Below, piece by piece: positions 51,959-60,456 of a stretch of DNA of 64,000 nucleotides; position 1 is the stretch's first letter, and each line of letters begins with the position of its first letter. The position numbers and the translations under genes were made by a program. Where the stretch lies: positions 4,370,501 through 4,434,500 of the forward strand of contig NZ_VFML01000001.1 in assembly GCF_006715045.1 (NCBI RefSeq). The letters run 5' to 3'. A model generated the notes under the pieces. It made no database searches, was not told the DNA's origin, and saw only the letters and a list, made by a program, of their open reading frames with translations. This stretch comes from Amycolatopsis cihanbeyliensis (GTDB lineage: Bacteria; Actinomycetota; Actinomycetes; Mycobacteriales; Pseudonocardiaceae).

Positions 51959-53932
51959 ATGACCAACGACGCTCCCGAGGTGCTCTGGCGGCCGGACCTG
52001 AACCGGGTCGAACACACCAAGATCGAGGCATTCCGTTCCTGGTTACGCGCCGAGCGGGGAGTGGTCGTCACCGACTACCAGGAGCTGTGGGAGTTCTCCA
52101 CCGGTTCACCCGCCGAGTTCTGGGACGCCGTGTCCGATTTTCTCGGGGTGCGCTGGCACGATCGGCCGGCCGAGGTGCTGTCCGGGAACGAGTTGCCCGG
52201 TGCGCGTTGGTTCAGTGGCGGCACGCTGAACTACGCCGAGCACGCGCTCGCCGGTGGGGTGGCCGGGGCGGCCAAGGAGGACCACGAGCTCGCGGTGATC
52301 TTCCATCGCGAGGACGGCCTCGCCGAGCGGCTGACCTACGGCGACCTCCGCTCCCGGGTAGGCGCGGCCAGGGCGGGGCTGCGCGCGCTCGGCGTCGGCA
52401 AGGGTGACCGCGTCGTCGCGCTGGCCCCGAACTGCCCGCAGACGTTGATCGCCTTTCTCGCCGCCGCGAGCCTCGGCGCGGTCTGGTCGTCCTGCTCGCC
52501 GGACTTCGGCGTGCGCGCGACCGCCGACCGGTTCACCCAGATCGAGCCGAAGGTGCTGCTCGCCGTCAACGGCTACGCCTACAACGGACGGAAGTTCGAC
52601 ACCAGGTCCACAGTGGAGGAACTGCGCGGGCAGCTGCCGTCGCTGGCGGCCACCGTGCTGGTCGACTACCTGGGCGGCGGCTCGATGCCGGACGTCCGGG
52701 ACTGGGACGCGTTGCTGGCCGAGCACGACGGGGCGCCGCCGGAGTTCGACCCGGTGGAGTTCGACCACCCGCTGTGGGTGCTGTACTCCTCGGGAACCAC
52801 CGGGCTGCCGAAGGGCATCGTGCACGGCCACGGCGGGATCGTGGTCGAGCACCTGAAGGCGTTGGCGCTGCAGAGCGATCTCGGGCCGGGGGAGCGACTC
52901 TTCTGGTTCACCACCACCGGCTGGATGATGTGGAACTTCCTCATCTCGGGCCTGCTGGTGGGCAGCACGATCGTGTTGTTCGACGGCAGCCCGGGTCACC
53001 CGGATCTGAACGTGCTGTGGCAGCTTGCCGAACAGCACCGGGTCACCTACTTCGGCACCTCCGCGCCGTTCGTGCAAAGCTGCCTGAAGGCGCGTCTGAA
53101 GCCGGCGCAGCGATACGATCTTTCCGCGCTACGCGCCATCGGGTCCACCGGTGCGCCGCTGAGCCAGGAAGGATTCCGGTGGATCGCCGACGAGATCGGC
53201 AGGGACGTGCAGATCTGCTCGGTTTCCGGCGGTACGGATTTGTGTACCGCGTTCGTCGGCTCCGCGCCGGACGTCCCGGTCTGGCTGGGCGAGCTGTCCT
53301 GCCGCTCGCTGGGCGCCGCCGTGGCGGCGTTCGACGAGCAGGGCAACTCGCTGGTCGAGGAGGTCGGCGAACTGATGATCACCGCGCCGATGCCGTCGAT
53401 GCCGGTGTTCTTCTGGAACGATCCCGACGGCTCCCGGCTGCGTGCCGCGTACTTCGAGGACTACCCGGGCAACTGGCGGCACGGCGACTGGATCCGGATC
53501 ACCAACCGGGGTTCGGCGGTGATCTACGGGCGCAGCGACTCGACGTTGAACCGCGGCGGCGTGCGGATGGGCACGGCCGAGTTCTACCGCGTGGTCGAGG
53601 GCATCGAGCAGGTCACCGACTCCCTGGTGATCGACACCTCGGCCGGCGGGGAGGGTGAGCTGCTGTGCTTCCTGGTGCTCGCGCCGGGCGCCGAGCTGGA
53701 GGAGATCGAGCCTGCGCTGCGCAAGGAGCTGCGCTCGGCGCTGTCCCCCCGGCACGTCCCGGACCGGTTCGTGGTCGTCGACGAGGTGCCGCGCACGCTG
53801 AACGGCAAGAAGTGCGAGGTCCCGGTGAAGAAGATCCTCTCCGGGGTCGCCCCCGAGCGCGCGGTGAGCAAGGACGCGCTGGCCAACCCCGACTCGCTTG
53901 CCCCGTTCGTGGAGCTCGCGGGTAGGAACTGA
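51959..53932 (+). CDS. Acetoacetyl-CoA synthetase
   Basis: A 657-residue adenylate-forming enzyme, acetoacetate + CoA + ATP to acetoacetyl-CoA. It has the AMP-binding signature LYSSGTTGLPKGIVHGHGG, TTTGWMMWNFLISGLLVG, the G-x-T-x-x-x motif SGGTDLCTAF, the HGDWIRIT hinge region and the C-terminal catalytic Lys in LNGKKCEVPVKK. The N-terminal cap (VLWRPDLNRVEHTKIEAFRSWL) and length match acetoacetyl-CoA rather than acetyl-CoA synthetase. ATG 51959 fits that N-terminus, though its ribosome site is weak. Confidence 0.93.
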   Translation: MTNDAPEVLWRPDLNRVEHTKIEAFRSWLRAERGVVVTDYQELWEFSTGSPAEFWDAVSDFLGVRWHDRPAEVLSGNELPGARWFSGGTLNYAEHALAGGVAGAAKEDHELAVIFHREDGLAERLTYGDLRSRVGAARAGLRALGVGKGDRVVALAPNCPQTLIAFLAAASLGAVWSSCSPDFGVRATADRFTQIEPKVLLAVNGYAYNGRKFDTRSTVEELRGQLPSLAATVLVDYLGGGSMPDVRDWDALLAEHDGAPPEFDPVEFDHPLWVLYSSGTTGLPKGIVHGHGGIVVEHLKALALQSDLGPGERLFWFTTTGWMMWNFLISGLLVGSTIVLFDGSPGHPDLNVLWQLAEQHRVTYFGTSAPFVQSCLKARLKPAQRYDLSALRAIGSTGAPLSQEGFRWIADEIGRDVQICSVSGGTDLCTAFVGSAPDVPVWLGELSCRSLGAAVAAFDEQGNSLVEEVGELMITAPMPSMPVFFWNDPDGSRLRAAYFEDYPGNWRHGDWIRITNRGSAVIYGRSDSTLNRGGVRMGTAEFYRVVEGIEQVTDSLVIDTSAGGEGELLCFLVLAPGAELEEIEPALRKELRSALSPRHVPDRFVVVDEVPRTLNGKKCEVPVKKILSGVAPERAVSKDALANPDSLAPFVELAGRN

Positions 53933-54026
53933 GCGTGACGACGGTCACCGACCGTGCCCCGGGAGGGGGTGCTTTGCCGGAGCCTGATCCGGATGTGTAC
54001 TCTATCCCGGCAGTGGTCGTTGACCT

Positions 54027-54116
54027 GGAGGCTTCGCCTAGTCTGGTCTATGGCGCCGCACTGCTAATGCGGTTGGGGGTAACCCCCCCTCCCGGGTTCA
54101 AATCCCGGAGCCTCCG
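54027..54116 (+). tRNA. tRNA-Ser (anticodon GCT)
   Basis: 90-nt cloverleaf with acceptor ggaggct/agcctcc, anticodon loop with GCT, a long variable arm (gggggt-aa-cccccc) and T-arm ccgggttcaaatcccgg. CCA is not encoded. Confidence 0.93.
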
Positions 54117-54180
54117 CCGGGTTCTCGGTCCCACCCCGAGAACCGGATTGCTAGCACTGCTAGCCTTCACAACTGAACAG

Positions 54181-54256
54181 GCGCCCGTAGCTCAACGGAT
54201 AGAGCATCTGACTACGGATCAGAAGGTTAGGGGTTCGAATCCCTTCGGGCGCGCCA
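54181..54256 (+). tRNA. tRNA-Arg (anticodon ACG), integration target
   Basis: 76-nt cloverleaf including encoded CCA: acceptor gcgcccg/cgggcgc, anticodon arm tctga-ctacgga-tcaga with ACG, T-arm aggggttcgaatccctt. Its 3' 46 bp are repeated at 61958-62003, marking it as the attachment site of the adjoining element. The gene remains intact. Confidence 0.95.
54211..54256 (+). repeat. attL: 46-bp direct repeat within tRNA-Arg
   Basis: From the anticodon stem-loop to the CCA end of tRNA-Arg; identical to 61958-62003. The bases immediately outside differ on both sides, fixing the length at 46 bp. Confidence 0.95.
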
Positions 54257-54264
54257 ACGCAGAC

Positions 54265-54286
54265 CCCCTGTGAGCAGGGGTTTCTT
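54265..54286 (+). terminator. Rho-independent terminator after tRNA-Arg
   Basis: Stem cccctg (54265-54270) / caggg g (54275-54280), 4-nt loop, followed by tttctt. It lies between the tRNA and the convergent integrase. Confidence 0.75.
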
Positions 54287-54291
54287 GGTTT

Positions 54292-55851
54292 CTAGGCCAT
54301 TGTGGATGATTGCTGATCGGGCTCGGTCAGGTGATGTGTGCCCGAAGTGTGCCCATCGGTTCCGGTGACCTGCCGGGGGATGAGCCGGGCGGCTGCCTCG
54401 GCCGCCTCACGCGCCACATCGGGCAGCACCGACGTGTACACGTCCGAGGTGATCGTGATGGACGAGTGGCCGAGCATGTCCTGAACGGTCTTCATCTCCG
54501 CCCCACCGGCAAGTGCGAGGGTGGCCGCTCCGTGCCGAAGGTCGTGCAGCCGGATCGGCGGCAGGCCGGCTTCGGCCGCGAGCGCGGCGAACCGGTCGGT
54601 GACCCAGGAGGGACGAAGCTGCTCGCCGTTCTCACGGGTGAATACCCGGCCGGAGTCCACCCAGGCCGGCCCCCAGGACAGCCGTTCCCTGGCCTGCCGT
54701 ACCCGATGCGTCCGGAGCATCTCAGTCGTCCCGGCATCGAGCGCGATAGTCCGCTCTCCGGCGTCGGTCTTCGGGTCGCTCTCGGCCACCTCGTAGTCCA
54801 CCTCGGTGAGTTGCTTGGCCACGTCGAGCGTGCCCGCGTCGAGGTTGAGGTCTTCCGGCCGCAGCCCGCAGGCTTCGCCCCGGCGCAGGCCCCGGAAGGT
54901 CAGCAGGTGCCAGAGCGCGTAGAGCCGATCCTCAGCCACGTGGGCAAGGAACTGGCCGGTCTGCTCGGGCGTCCAGACCATGACCGGCGACGGCCGGATG
55001 CCGGTCTGTCGCCACTGCTCGACCCGTTCGGCCGTCCACACGATCGGCCTGGGCTGCTTGGCTGTGATCTTGACGTGGGCCGCCGCGTTGAACGTGATCC
55101 ACTGCTGAGCGATGGCGTCGTTCAGTGCCGCGCGTAGGGTGGCCCTGATCCGTTGCCGGCTGGACGGCCCGACCGGGCGCCGGTAGGGCGGCAACTCGCC
55201 GAGCTTGTCCCGGAGCCGCTTCTTCCCCGCTCGTCTTCGCGTTTGCTTGATCTGCAATTCCAGCGCTTTTCGGTCGGCGTTGTTCGCCTGGATAGCCTCG
55301 TTCTGGTCTTCGATGGCCTGGAACATCTTGACGACATGACCGACTTGCAGCCGATCCAGGCGGATTTCGCCAAGATGCGGTTTCAGGTACAGCCGAACAT
55401 GGCTTTCGTAGCTGGCCTCGGTCGCCTTACGGTGCTCGTCGTTTTCGTCCGCCATCCACTGGTCGAGCCACTCGCCAACGGTGGTTTTGCTGGTGAGGCT
55501 CTGGCCGGTACGGAGTCGCCTCTTCGTGTCCTCATAGTCAGGAATGGGCTCCTTGTTCGCTACCACGCGCACGAGCAGGGCCGAGATGTGCTCCCGCCCC
55601 TCGGCGTCGTCCGACTCGGGAATGGCGAGCAGGGCGCGCACTTGGTCGAGCGCCTTCTGGGCGTCGTCGGCTGATGCGTAGCCGGTGCGGCGGAAGAGTC
55701 GCCGGTCATCGTCGGCGGTCGGCGCGAGTTCCTGCCGGATAGTCCAGGTTCCGTGTCCCTTCTTTCTGGCTTGCGGGCAGGCTTTCCCGTACTGCTTGCC
55801 GGTTTTGGGGTCGCGGCAGCCACATCTACGGGTGACGCTTCCGGCTTTCAC
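54292..55851 (-). CDS. Tyrosine site-specific integrase
   Basis: A 519-residue tyrosine recombinase that should insert the element at tRNA-Arg and, with Xis, excise it. A Cys-containing N-terminal arm-binding region (CGCRDPKTGKQYGKACP) is followed by a SAM-like core-binding domain. The catalytic domain has Arg in FRGLRRGEACGL, His-x-x-Arg in HDLRHGAATLAL, His in MLGHSSIT and the nucleophile Tyr in SDVYTSVLPDV. It lies 35 bp from attL, oriented toward it, as in many actinobacterial elements. It starts inside the upstream repressor stop (overlap of 4 bp), so both are co-transcribed. Confidence 0.96.
   Translation of the reverse strand: MKAGSVTRRCGCRDPKTGKQYGKACPQARKKGHGTWTIRQELAPTADDDRRLFRRTGYASADDAQKALDQVRALLAIPESDDAEGREHISALLVRVVANKEPIPDYEDTKRRLRTGQSLTSKTTVGEWLDQWMADENDEHRKATEASYESHVRLYLKPHLGEIRLDRLQVGHVVKMFQAIEDQNEAIQANNADRKALELQIKQTRRRAGKKRLRDKLGELPPYRRPVGPSSRQRIRATLRAALNDAIAQQWITFNAAAHVKITAKQPRPIVWTAERVEQWRQTGIRPSPVMVWTPEQTGQFLAHVAEDRLYALWHLLTFRGLRRGEACGLRPEDLNLDAGTLDVAKQLTEVDYEVAESDPKTDAGERTIALDAGTTEMLRTHRVRQARERLSWGPAWVDSGRVFTRENGEQLRPSWVTDRFAALAAEAGLPPIRLHDLRHGAATLALAGGAEMKTVQDMLGHSSITITSDVYTSVLPDVAREAAEAAARLIPRQVTGTDGHTSGTHHLTEPDQQSSTMA
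54335..54354 (+). promoter_or_regulatory. Candidate integrase arm-type site, left
   Basis: tgtgtgcccgaagtgtgccc, with internal direct repeat gtgccc; 19 of 20 bases recur at 61821-61840 near attR in the same orientation. It lies within the integrase 3' coding end, so chance coding constraint is not excluded. Confidence 0.4.
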
Positions 55852-56333
55852 TTGTCGTGACCTCCGTTGTTGTGCTCGAATTCGTTAATCTCTGCCGTGG
55901 CTTCGATGGCTTCGATCAATCCCGCGATTCCCTTGTTAACCAGGTGATTGTGCTTTGCGGCAGCGGCATTCGCGTTGGCCATGATTTCGATGGTATCTCG
56001 CATGTGCGCGATAGATTTGGCCGAGGAGACGCGCTGCATAGTGGATTCGACGTAGGTGCTGCGGGGTACCGTCGCCCCGCTGGGTAGTTCGATTTCGTCG
56101 GCGTCCAGGGGCGGACTGAACAGTCGGGCTACGGTGGTCCCGATAACCTGCGCGATGGCCACCAGTTCGGCGGCGGTGAATGCGCGGTTTCCCTGCTCGG
56201 CCGCCGACACGGCCTGTCGGGACCAGGGTTTTCCGAGCAGGTGCGCGAGTTTCTCGCCGACCTCCTGCTGGGTCATCTCGTTCAGCTCGCGCACGTCGCG
56301 GACGCGCCGGCCGATCATCTCTTCGAGTCGCAC
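55848..56333 (-). CDS. XRE-family repressor of the element
   Basis: A 161-residue protein with N-terminal XRE HTH (IGRRVRDVRELNEMTQQEVGEKLAHLLGKPWSRQAVSAAEQG) and a helical C-terminal half, probably for dimerisation. Start GTG 56333 has GGAGG 7 nt upstream. It overlaps the integrase start and is divergent from the Xis-like gene, the usual place for a maintenance repressor acting on the TGACAAG sites in the 120-bp divergent region. Confidence 0.9.
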   Translation of the reverse strand: MRLEEMIGRRVRDVRELNEMTQQEVGEKLAHLLGKPWSRQAVSAAEQGNRAFTAAELVAIAQVIGTTVARLFSPPLDADEIELPSGATVPRSTYVESTMQRVSSAKSIAHMRDTIEIMANANAAAAKHNHLVNKGIAGLIEAIEATAEINEFEHNNGGHDK

Positions 56334-56344
56334 GGACCCACCTC

Positions 56345-56444
56345 CTTGTTGTCAAGGCACAGCATGACACGACACATACAGCTTGACAAGCTTCGATCTC
56401 TGGCGTCACTCTGGAGGACGACACGAACTGTCCAGAATGACAAG
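56345..56444. promoter_or_regulatory. Divergent control region with TGACAAG-type sites
   Basis: Between the repressor and the Xis-like gene: cttgttgtcaag (56345-56356), a perfect dyad agcttgacaagct (56380-56392) and tgacaag (56438-56444). The last overlaps the ribosome site of the Xis-like gene. The word tgacaag recurs in the other divergent region of the element (60375-60387). Confidence 0.5.
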
Positions 56445-56453
56445 GAGGTGCGG

Positions 56454-56677
56454 GTGGCGACAAACGCGATGAACCGTGACGACCTGCTGGGACTGCCACG
56501 GTGGTGGACCTGTTGACCGCCGGGCGCGCGCTCGGGCTGGGGCGCACGCTGGCCTACGAGCTGGCCAAGAAGGACGAGTTCCCGTGCCGGGTGCTGCGGC
56601 TGGGCAACTCCTACCGGGTGGTGACCGCCGATCTGCTGCGGGTTCTCGGCGTCGAGGGGGAGGGCGACGCCGCGTGA
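56454..56677 (+). CDS. Excisionase-like HTH protein, apparent 1-nt frameshift
   Basis: From GTG 56454 (AAGGAGG upstream) the frame reads VATNAMNRDDLLGLP then stops at 56514. One base later in phase, from GTG 56501, an open frame encodes VVDLLTAGRALGLGRTLAYELAKKDEFP, then CRVLRLGNSYRVVTADLLRVLGV, a complete MerR/Xis-like winged helix used by integrase excisionases. Adding one C after ccac (about 56499) would join both into a single protein of about 74 residues. A sequencing error, a real inactivating mutation or a start at 56501 are all possible. It overlaps the next gene by GTGA. Confidence 0.7.
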
Positions 56678-57081
56678 CCGATGCCGCCCCGGTAAGCCGT
56701 GACCGCCGAGCGCGTGCCGTTCGGCTGCCTCGGCGCGTGGTGGTCGATCGCGCCGAGTACGAACACCTTCGGCTGGACGCCGAGGCGTGGCGCTTGCTGA
56801 ACCGCTCGCCGCATGTGGCCGAACTGCTCGCCGAGTGGATCGAATGGGTCGCCCGGCAAGATTTCCGGCAGACCTCCTCGGCGATCTCGGCGGCGGCCGA
56901 CTGGCGGACGGTGGCTAGCACGCCCACCTACACGGAGTTGAAGCGTCGCCGGTCGGTGCCGGTGGTGCCGCGCCGGTGCGCCGGCTCCGGTTGCCGAGTC
57001 GTCGTGTCGGTGCCGTATCCGGCGCCCGCACATGACGTGTTCTGCCCCGGCTGCCGGCGAGCAACGGGGGTGGCCGCGTGA
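56674..57081 (+). CDS. Element protein with C-terminal zinc ribbon
   Basis: A 135-residue protein of unknown function. The middle is helical (DRAEYEHLRLDAEAWRLLNRSPHVAELLAEWIEWVARQDF). The C-terminus has a likely zinc ribbon with CAGSGC and, after a short strand, CPGC. It overlaps the Xis-like gene and the ATPase gene (GTGA each), so it is probably part of the replication/excision operon. No match to a characterised family. Confidence 0.75.
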   Translation: MTDAAPVSRDRRARAVRLPRRVVVDRAEYEHLRLDAEAWRLLNRSPHVAELLAEWIEWVARQDFRQTSSAISAAADWRTVASTPTYTELKRRRSVPVVPRRCAGSGCRVVVSVPYPAPAHDVFCPGCRRATGVAA

Positions 57082-58436
57082 TCGAGCAGGGTTCCGCTGA
57101 GCAGTGGGCGGACCGCGACGGCATTGTCCACGATGGACCCGAAGGGGACCGGCCGCGCCGCGTCCGGTCGCAGCGGGTGTCCGAGATTCCGTTGAAGCGC
57201 CGTACTTTCCTGTGGGAGAACCGAGTCCCGCTCGGTGAGGTCACCGTGTGGGCGGGCCATGCGGGGATCGGCAAGTCGCAGGCTGCCGTGTGGCTGGCGG
57301 CCGAGGTGTCCCGTGGTCGGCTGCCGGGCGATGTGCACGGCCAGCCTGCCCCGGTGCTGTACCTCGGGACGGAGGATTCCTGGTCCTACACCCTTGCGCC
57401 CCGGTTTGTCGCCGCCGGGGCTGATCTAGACCGGGTGCACCGGCTCTACGCCGAGACCGTTGAAGGTCAAGAAGCGATGATCTCGCTCGCGGTGGACCTG
57501 GACGAGTTGCGCGCCGAGATGATCGCCACCGGCGCGCGGCTGGTCGTGCTCGACGCGCTGCTGTCCACCATGACCGGCGCCGATCTCGTCAAGCAAGGCG
57601 TGGTCCGCCGGTACCTGGAACCCCTCACCCGGCTGGCCCAGGACCTCAACATCGCCGTGGTCGGCGTAGCCCACTTCCGCAAGGCCGGCGGCACCGAACC
57701 GCTACAGATGATCTCCGGCTCGGCCGAGTTCGGGCAGGTCGTCCGCTCCGCGATCGGCTTCGCCCGCGACGCCGAGGCCGAAGACGGCTCCTGCGTCATG
57801 TCGATCATCAAAACGAACATCGCGCCCCAGGGGCTGCCATCCTTGCGCTACCGCATCGACGCCGCCACCGTGGACACCCCGGACGGCCCTACCGACGTGG
57901 GTCGGTTCGTCCCGCTCGGCGAGACCGACCAGCACGTGCGCGACTTCATCGACCAGCCAGGGACCGGCGACGGTGACGACGGAGAGGACATCCGGGGATG
58001 GCTGCATTCCTACCTCGCCCGCCAAGGTGGCGCCGTCGAACCCGAAGAGGTGATCAAGGCCGGCCGCGCCGCCGGCTACTCACCCGACCAGCTCAAGCGA
58101 GCCAAGAAGCCGAAGGGCACCTACCCCAAGGTGCACAGCCGCAAGGCCGGAATGGACGACGGCTGGGTCTGGTCGCTGGAACCGAGCACCGAGGACGAAG
58201 GGAGCACGAAGGAGGTGAAGGGAGCGACACCCGGCGCCCCGCTCCCTTCGCACTCTTCGGCGCTCCCTTCGAGCAGCACCGACCAGTCGCACCCTTCGCC
58301 TGCCGCGCCGCAACTCACCCTCGTTACCGGCGAGCAACCCTGCGACCGCTGCCGCGACACCCCGACCCGCGTCGACAACGCCGGCAACCGGTACTGCCGC
58401 ACCTGCGCTCCGCACCTGTGGCAAGACACGGCCTGA
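57078..58436 (+). CDS. RepA/RadA-type AAA ATPase (replication helicase-like)
   Basis: A 452-residue RecA-fold ATPase: Walker A GHAGIGKSQAA near residue 65, then VLYLGTEDSWSYTLAPR, and Walker B LVVLDALLSTM, with GVAHFRKAG downstream. This is the hexameric RepA/AAA_25 group that unwinds plasmid or phage origins. After about residue 345 comes a Ser/Pro-rich linker and a C-terminal zinc finger (CDRCRDTP ... YCRTCAPH). It probably replicates the excised element. No separate primase gene is found. Confidence 0.88.
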   Translation: MIEQGSAEQWADRDGIVHDGPEGDRPRRVRSQRVSEIPLKRRTFLWENRVPLGEVTVWAGHAGIGKSQAAVWLAAEVSRGRLPGDVHGQPAPVLYLGTEDSWSYTLAPRFVAAGADLDRVHRLYAETVEGQEAMISLAVDLDELRAEMIATGARLVVLDALLSTMTGADLVKQGVVRRYLEPLTRLAQDLNIAVVGVAHFRKAGGTEPLQMISGSAEFGQVVRSAIGFARDAEAEDGSCVMSIIKTNIAPQGLPSLRYRIDAATVDTPDGPTDVGRFVPLGETDQHVRDFIDQPGTGDGDDGEDIRGWLHSYLARQGGAVEPEEVIKAGRAAGYSPDQLKRAKKPKGTYPKVHSRKAGMDDGWVWSLEPSTEDEGSTKEVKGATPGAPLPSHSSALPSSSTDQSHPSPAAPQLTLVTGEQPCDRCRDTPTRVDNAGNRYCRTCAPHLWQDTA

Positions 58437-58578
58437 CCGGCGCACTGGAGCACGTTTTTCGGCCGCGCCTACCCGCCGGACATCCCCGTCCCTCCCTCCT
58501 CGGAAGATTCAACCCGTAGGCCACTTCAACTGCCTGGTTCGACCGGTCGATACCCAAAACGCGCGCACGCGCGCGAGG

Positions 58579-59853
58579 TCAGGATTCGACTGCTGGCGAT
58601 AGCCGTTCGTTCAGTCGGATCAAAGCGGATTGTCCAGCTTCGGCGACGCCAATCAGGCCGCTGCCGCTGGCTGCCCGGATGGTGCGCTGGATTTGGTGCG
58701 GCAGTCGATGCGATTCGGCGGTTACGAGGGCGGCATTCAGGGCGTCTTCTGCGGCGTCGCGGTCGCCTGCGGCGATGAGGACTTGGCCTGCTGTCACGCG
58801 TTCGATGATGTGCCATTGCGGCGCGACGGGGGACGCGTCCGCCAGGTCGGTGGCCATGATGCGCGCGGCGTCGGCGGCGCGTCCGGTGGCGACCAGGCCA
58901 CGTAGGTGGATCTCGCGGAACGTGAACGGGTTGAACAACATACCGCGTCCGTGCCTGCTATCGAGCAGGTCGCGATAGTGACCGATCGCTTCATCGAACT
59001 GGATGGGATTGCCCTGCTCGCCTGCCGCTCGGGCGAGGAGGGCATAGGCCGCGCCCTGGCCTGCGCGATCGGGCGAGACCGCGATGGCCCGGTCGAGTCG
59101 TGCGACGGCTGCCCGGTGGTGTTCGGCCTTGCGCAGTTCGTTGCCGTGCATCCGCAGCACGTGTGCCAGGAACGCCGGATCGCCGAGGCGTTCGGCGACC
59201 AGCAGTGCCTTGCCGGTCCAGCGAGCGGCGGCGGTCAGCCGTTCCTCGGGCAGCACCGTTCCCAGCGACACGCCGAGTGCGGCCCGGCCGTGGCCGAGCA
59301 GGACGAGCGTGTCCCGTTCGGTGTGGCCCTCGGCCGCGCGTGCTTCCAGGCGGGCGACCAGCGGCCACAGTTCGTTCACCGCGTCCACCGCACGTCCGGA
59401 CTGCCGGGCGATCTCGGCCAGTCTGATGGTGGAGTCGCCGAACTGGAGCATGGCGGCGAAGTCGGCATCGTCGCTGTCGGTCACACCGAGCACATGCGTC
59501 GGAAGGCCGAGAGTGTGGGCGATGTGGCGCCGGGTGCCGACATCGCTGATGGTGCGACGCCGGGTCTCGATCATCGACACGTAGGTCTTGTCGTAGCCGA
59601 GCACTGCGGCAAGTTGTTCCTGGCTGAGCCGGTTGAGCCGCCGGTAAGCGCGCAGGATCGTAGCCAGGTCCCGGCTGCGCAACGCGGAGCTGGCCTCGGA
59701 TGAGGACCACATCCAGAGGGCGGGAGCCAGCGTCGGGGCCGAACCAGCTTGCGGCCGGTGCGGCGTGCTGGCGTGGCAGGTCGGGCATACCGGCTCAGTG
59801 GCGAACCGGCTCAGCTCCGCGCCGCACGCCGCGCATTGGCTACCCGCCAGCAT
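58579..59853 (-). CDS. Zinc-ribbon/XRE/TPR regulator
   Basis: A 424-residue protein with an N-terminal zinc ribbon (CAACGAEL ... CPTCH), an XRE HTH at about residues 65-120 (LNRLSQEQLAAVLGYDKTYVSMIETRRR), and TPR-like helices to the end (AVDAVNELWPLVARLEARA, AARWTGKALLVAERLGD). TPR tails in such regulators often bind peptides or effector molecules. It lies 3 bp downstream of the NUDIX gene, so both are co-expressed. It is likely the cargo module's own regulator. Confidence 0.88.
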   Translation of the reverse strand: MLAGSQCAACGAELSRFATEPVCPTCHASTPHRPQAGSAPTLAPALWMWSSSEASSALRSRDLATILRAYRRLNRLSQEQLAAVLGYDKTYVSMIETRRRTISDVGTRRHIAHTLGLPTHVLGVTDSDDADFAAMLQFGDSTIRLAEIARQSGRAVDAVNELWPLVARLEARAAEGHTERDTLVLLGHGRAALGVSLGTVLPEERLTAAARWTGKALLVAERLGDPAFLAHVLRMHGNELRKAEHHRAAVARLDRAIAVSPDRAGQGAAYALLARAAGEQGNPIQFDEAIGHYRDLLDSRHGRGMLFNPFTFREIHLRGLVATGRAADAARIMATDLADASPVAPQWHIIERVTAGQVLIAAGDRDAAEDALNAALVTAESHRLPHQIQRTIRAASGSGLIGVAEAGQSALIRLNERLSPAVES

Positions 59854-59856
59854 GAG

Positions 59857-60294
59857 CTATCTGACCAGTTCCGGGGCGTCTTCGCGCAGCCGCGCAAACC
59901 AGGTGACGATGGAGTGCTTGTAACCGTCGGGCATGGTCAGCCCCGGCACGTCGTGCTCGGCGAACAGGCCGATCTCTTTGTGCTCGTGGGACAGCACCGG
60001 CTCACTGTCGCCGTCTGGGTAGCACCCGTAGGTCACGATGAACACGTGTTTCTCGGCCTGGTCGATGTAGTACATCCAGGTATCGAGGATTGGCCCCGTG
60101 GTCACCTTCCATCGGGTTTCCTCGGTGATCTCGCGGGCCACACACTCTTCGGGGGTTTCATCTAGTTCGATCCGCCCGCCGGGTAGTTCCCACTCGTCCC
60201 GCTCGTTCTTGAGCAGCAGCACCTTTCCGGCACGCACGACCACACCCTTGATCGAGATCGGGAACGCGCGCGGGCGGTGGTTGGGCTGGCTCAT
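59857..60294 (-). CDS. NUDIX hydrolase
   Basis: A 145-residue NUDIX enzyme hydrolysing a nucleoside diphosphate linked to another moiety. The Nudix box is GGRIELDETPEECVAREITEET, with the essential Glu residues present. The substrate is unknown. ATG 60294 (AGGAT upstream) is preferred over an in-frame GTG at 60336. It is divergent from the dioxygenase gene. NUDIX proteins also occur on pSAM2-type elements, where they have been linked to interference with transfer; this parallel is only suggestive. Confidence 0.88.
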   Translation of the reverse strand: MSQPNHRPRAFPISIKGVVVRAGKVLLLKNERDEWELPGGRIELDETPEECVAREITEETRWKVTTGPILDTWMYYIDQAEKHVFIVTYGCYPDGDSEPVLSHEHKEIGLFAEHDVPGLTMPDGYKHSIVTWFARLREDAPELVR

Positions 60295-60374
60295 CGAGGC
60301 ATCCTCCGAAGTCACTGGCTTGCCGCTCACTGGCAACGTAGCACCGTGCCCCGCGCGAGAGAACGACCGAGCGT

Positions 60375-60387
60375 TGACAACTTGTCA
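60375..60387. promoter_or_regulatory. Operator candidate, NUDIX/dioxygenase divergent region
   Basis: tgacaacttgtca, a perfect 6-bp arm dyad, overlapping a ttgaca -35-like box (60374-60379) for rightward transcription. It shares cttgtca/tgacaag with the sites at 56345-56444. Confidence 0.5.
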
Positions 60388-60456
60388 CTGGACGTGGCCG
60401 CTTGATCCGGCTGTGCTGGTCGCAACGACTCGACCAGTTTGGGGAGGTTGCACACG

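Noticed and set aside
53935..54273. Open frame of 112 codons after the acetoacetyl-CoA synthetase
   Set aside because: It runs through two tRNA genes, so it is not a protein gene.
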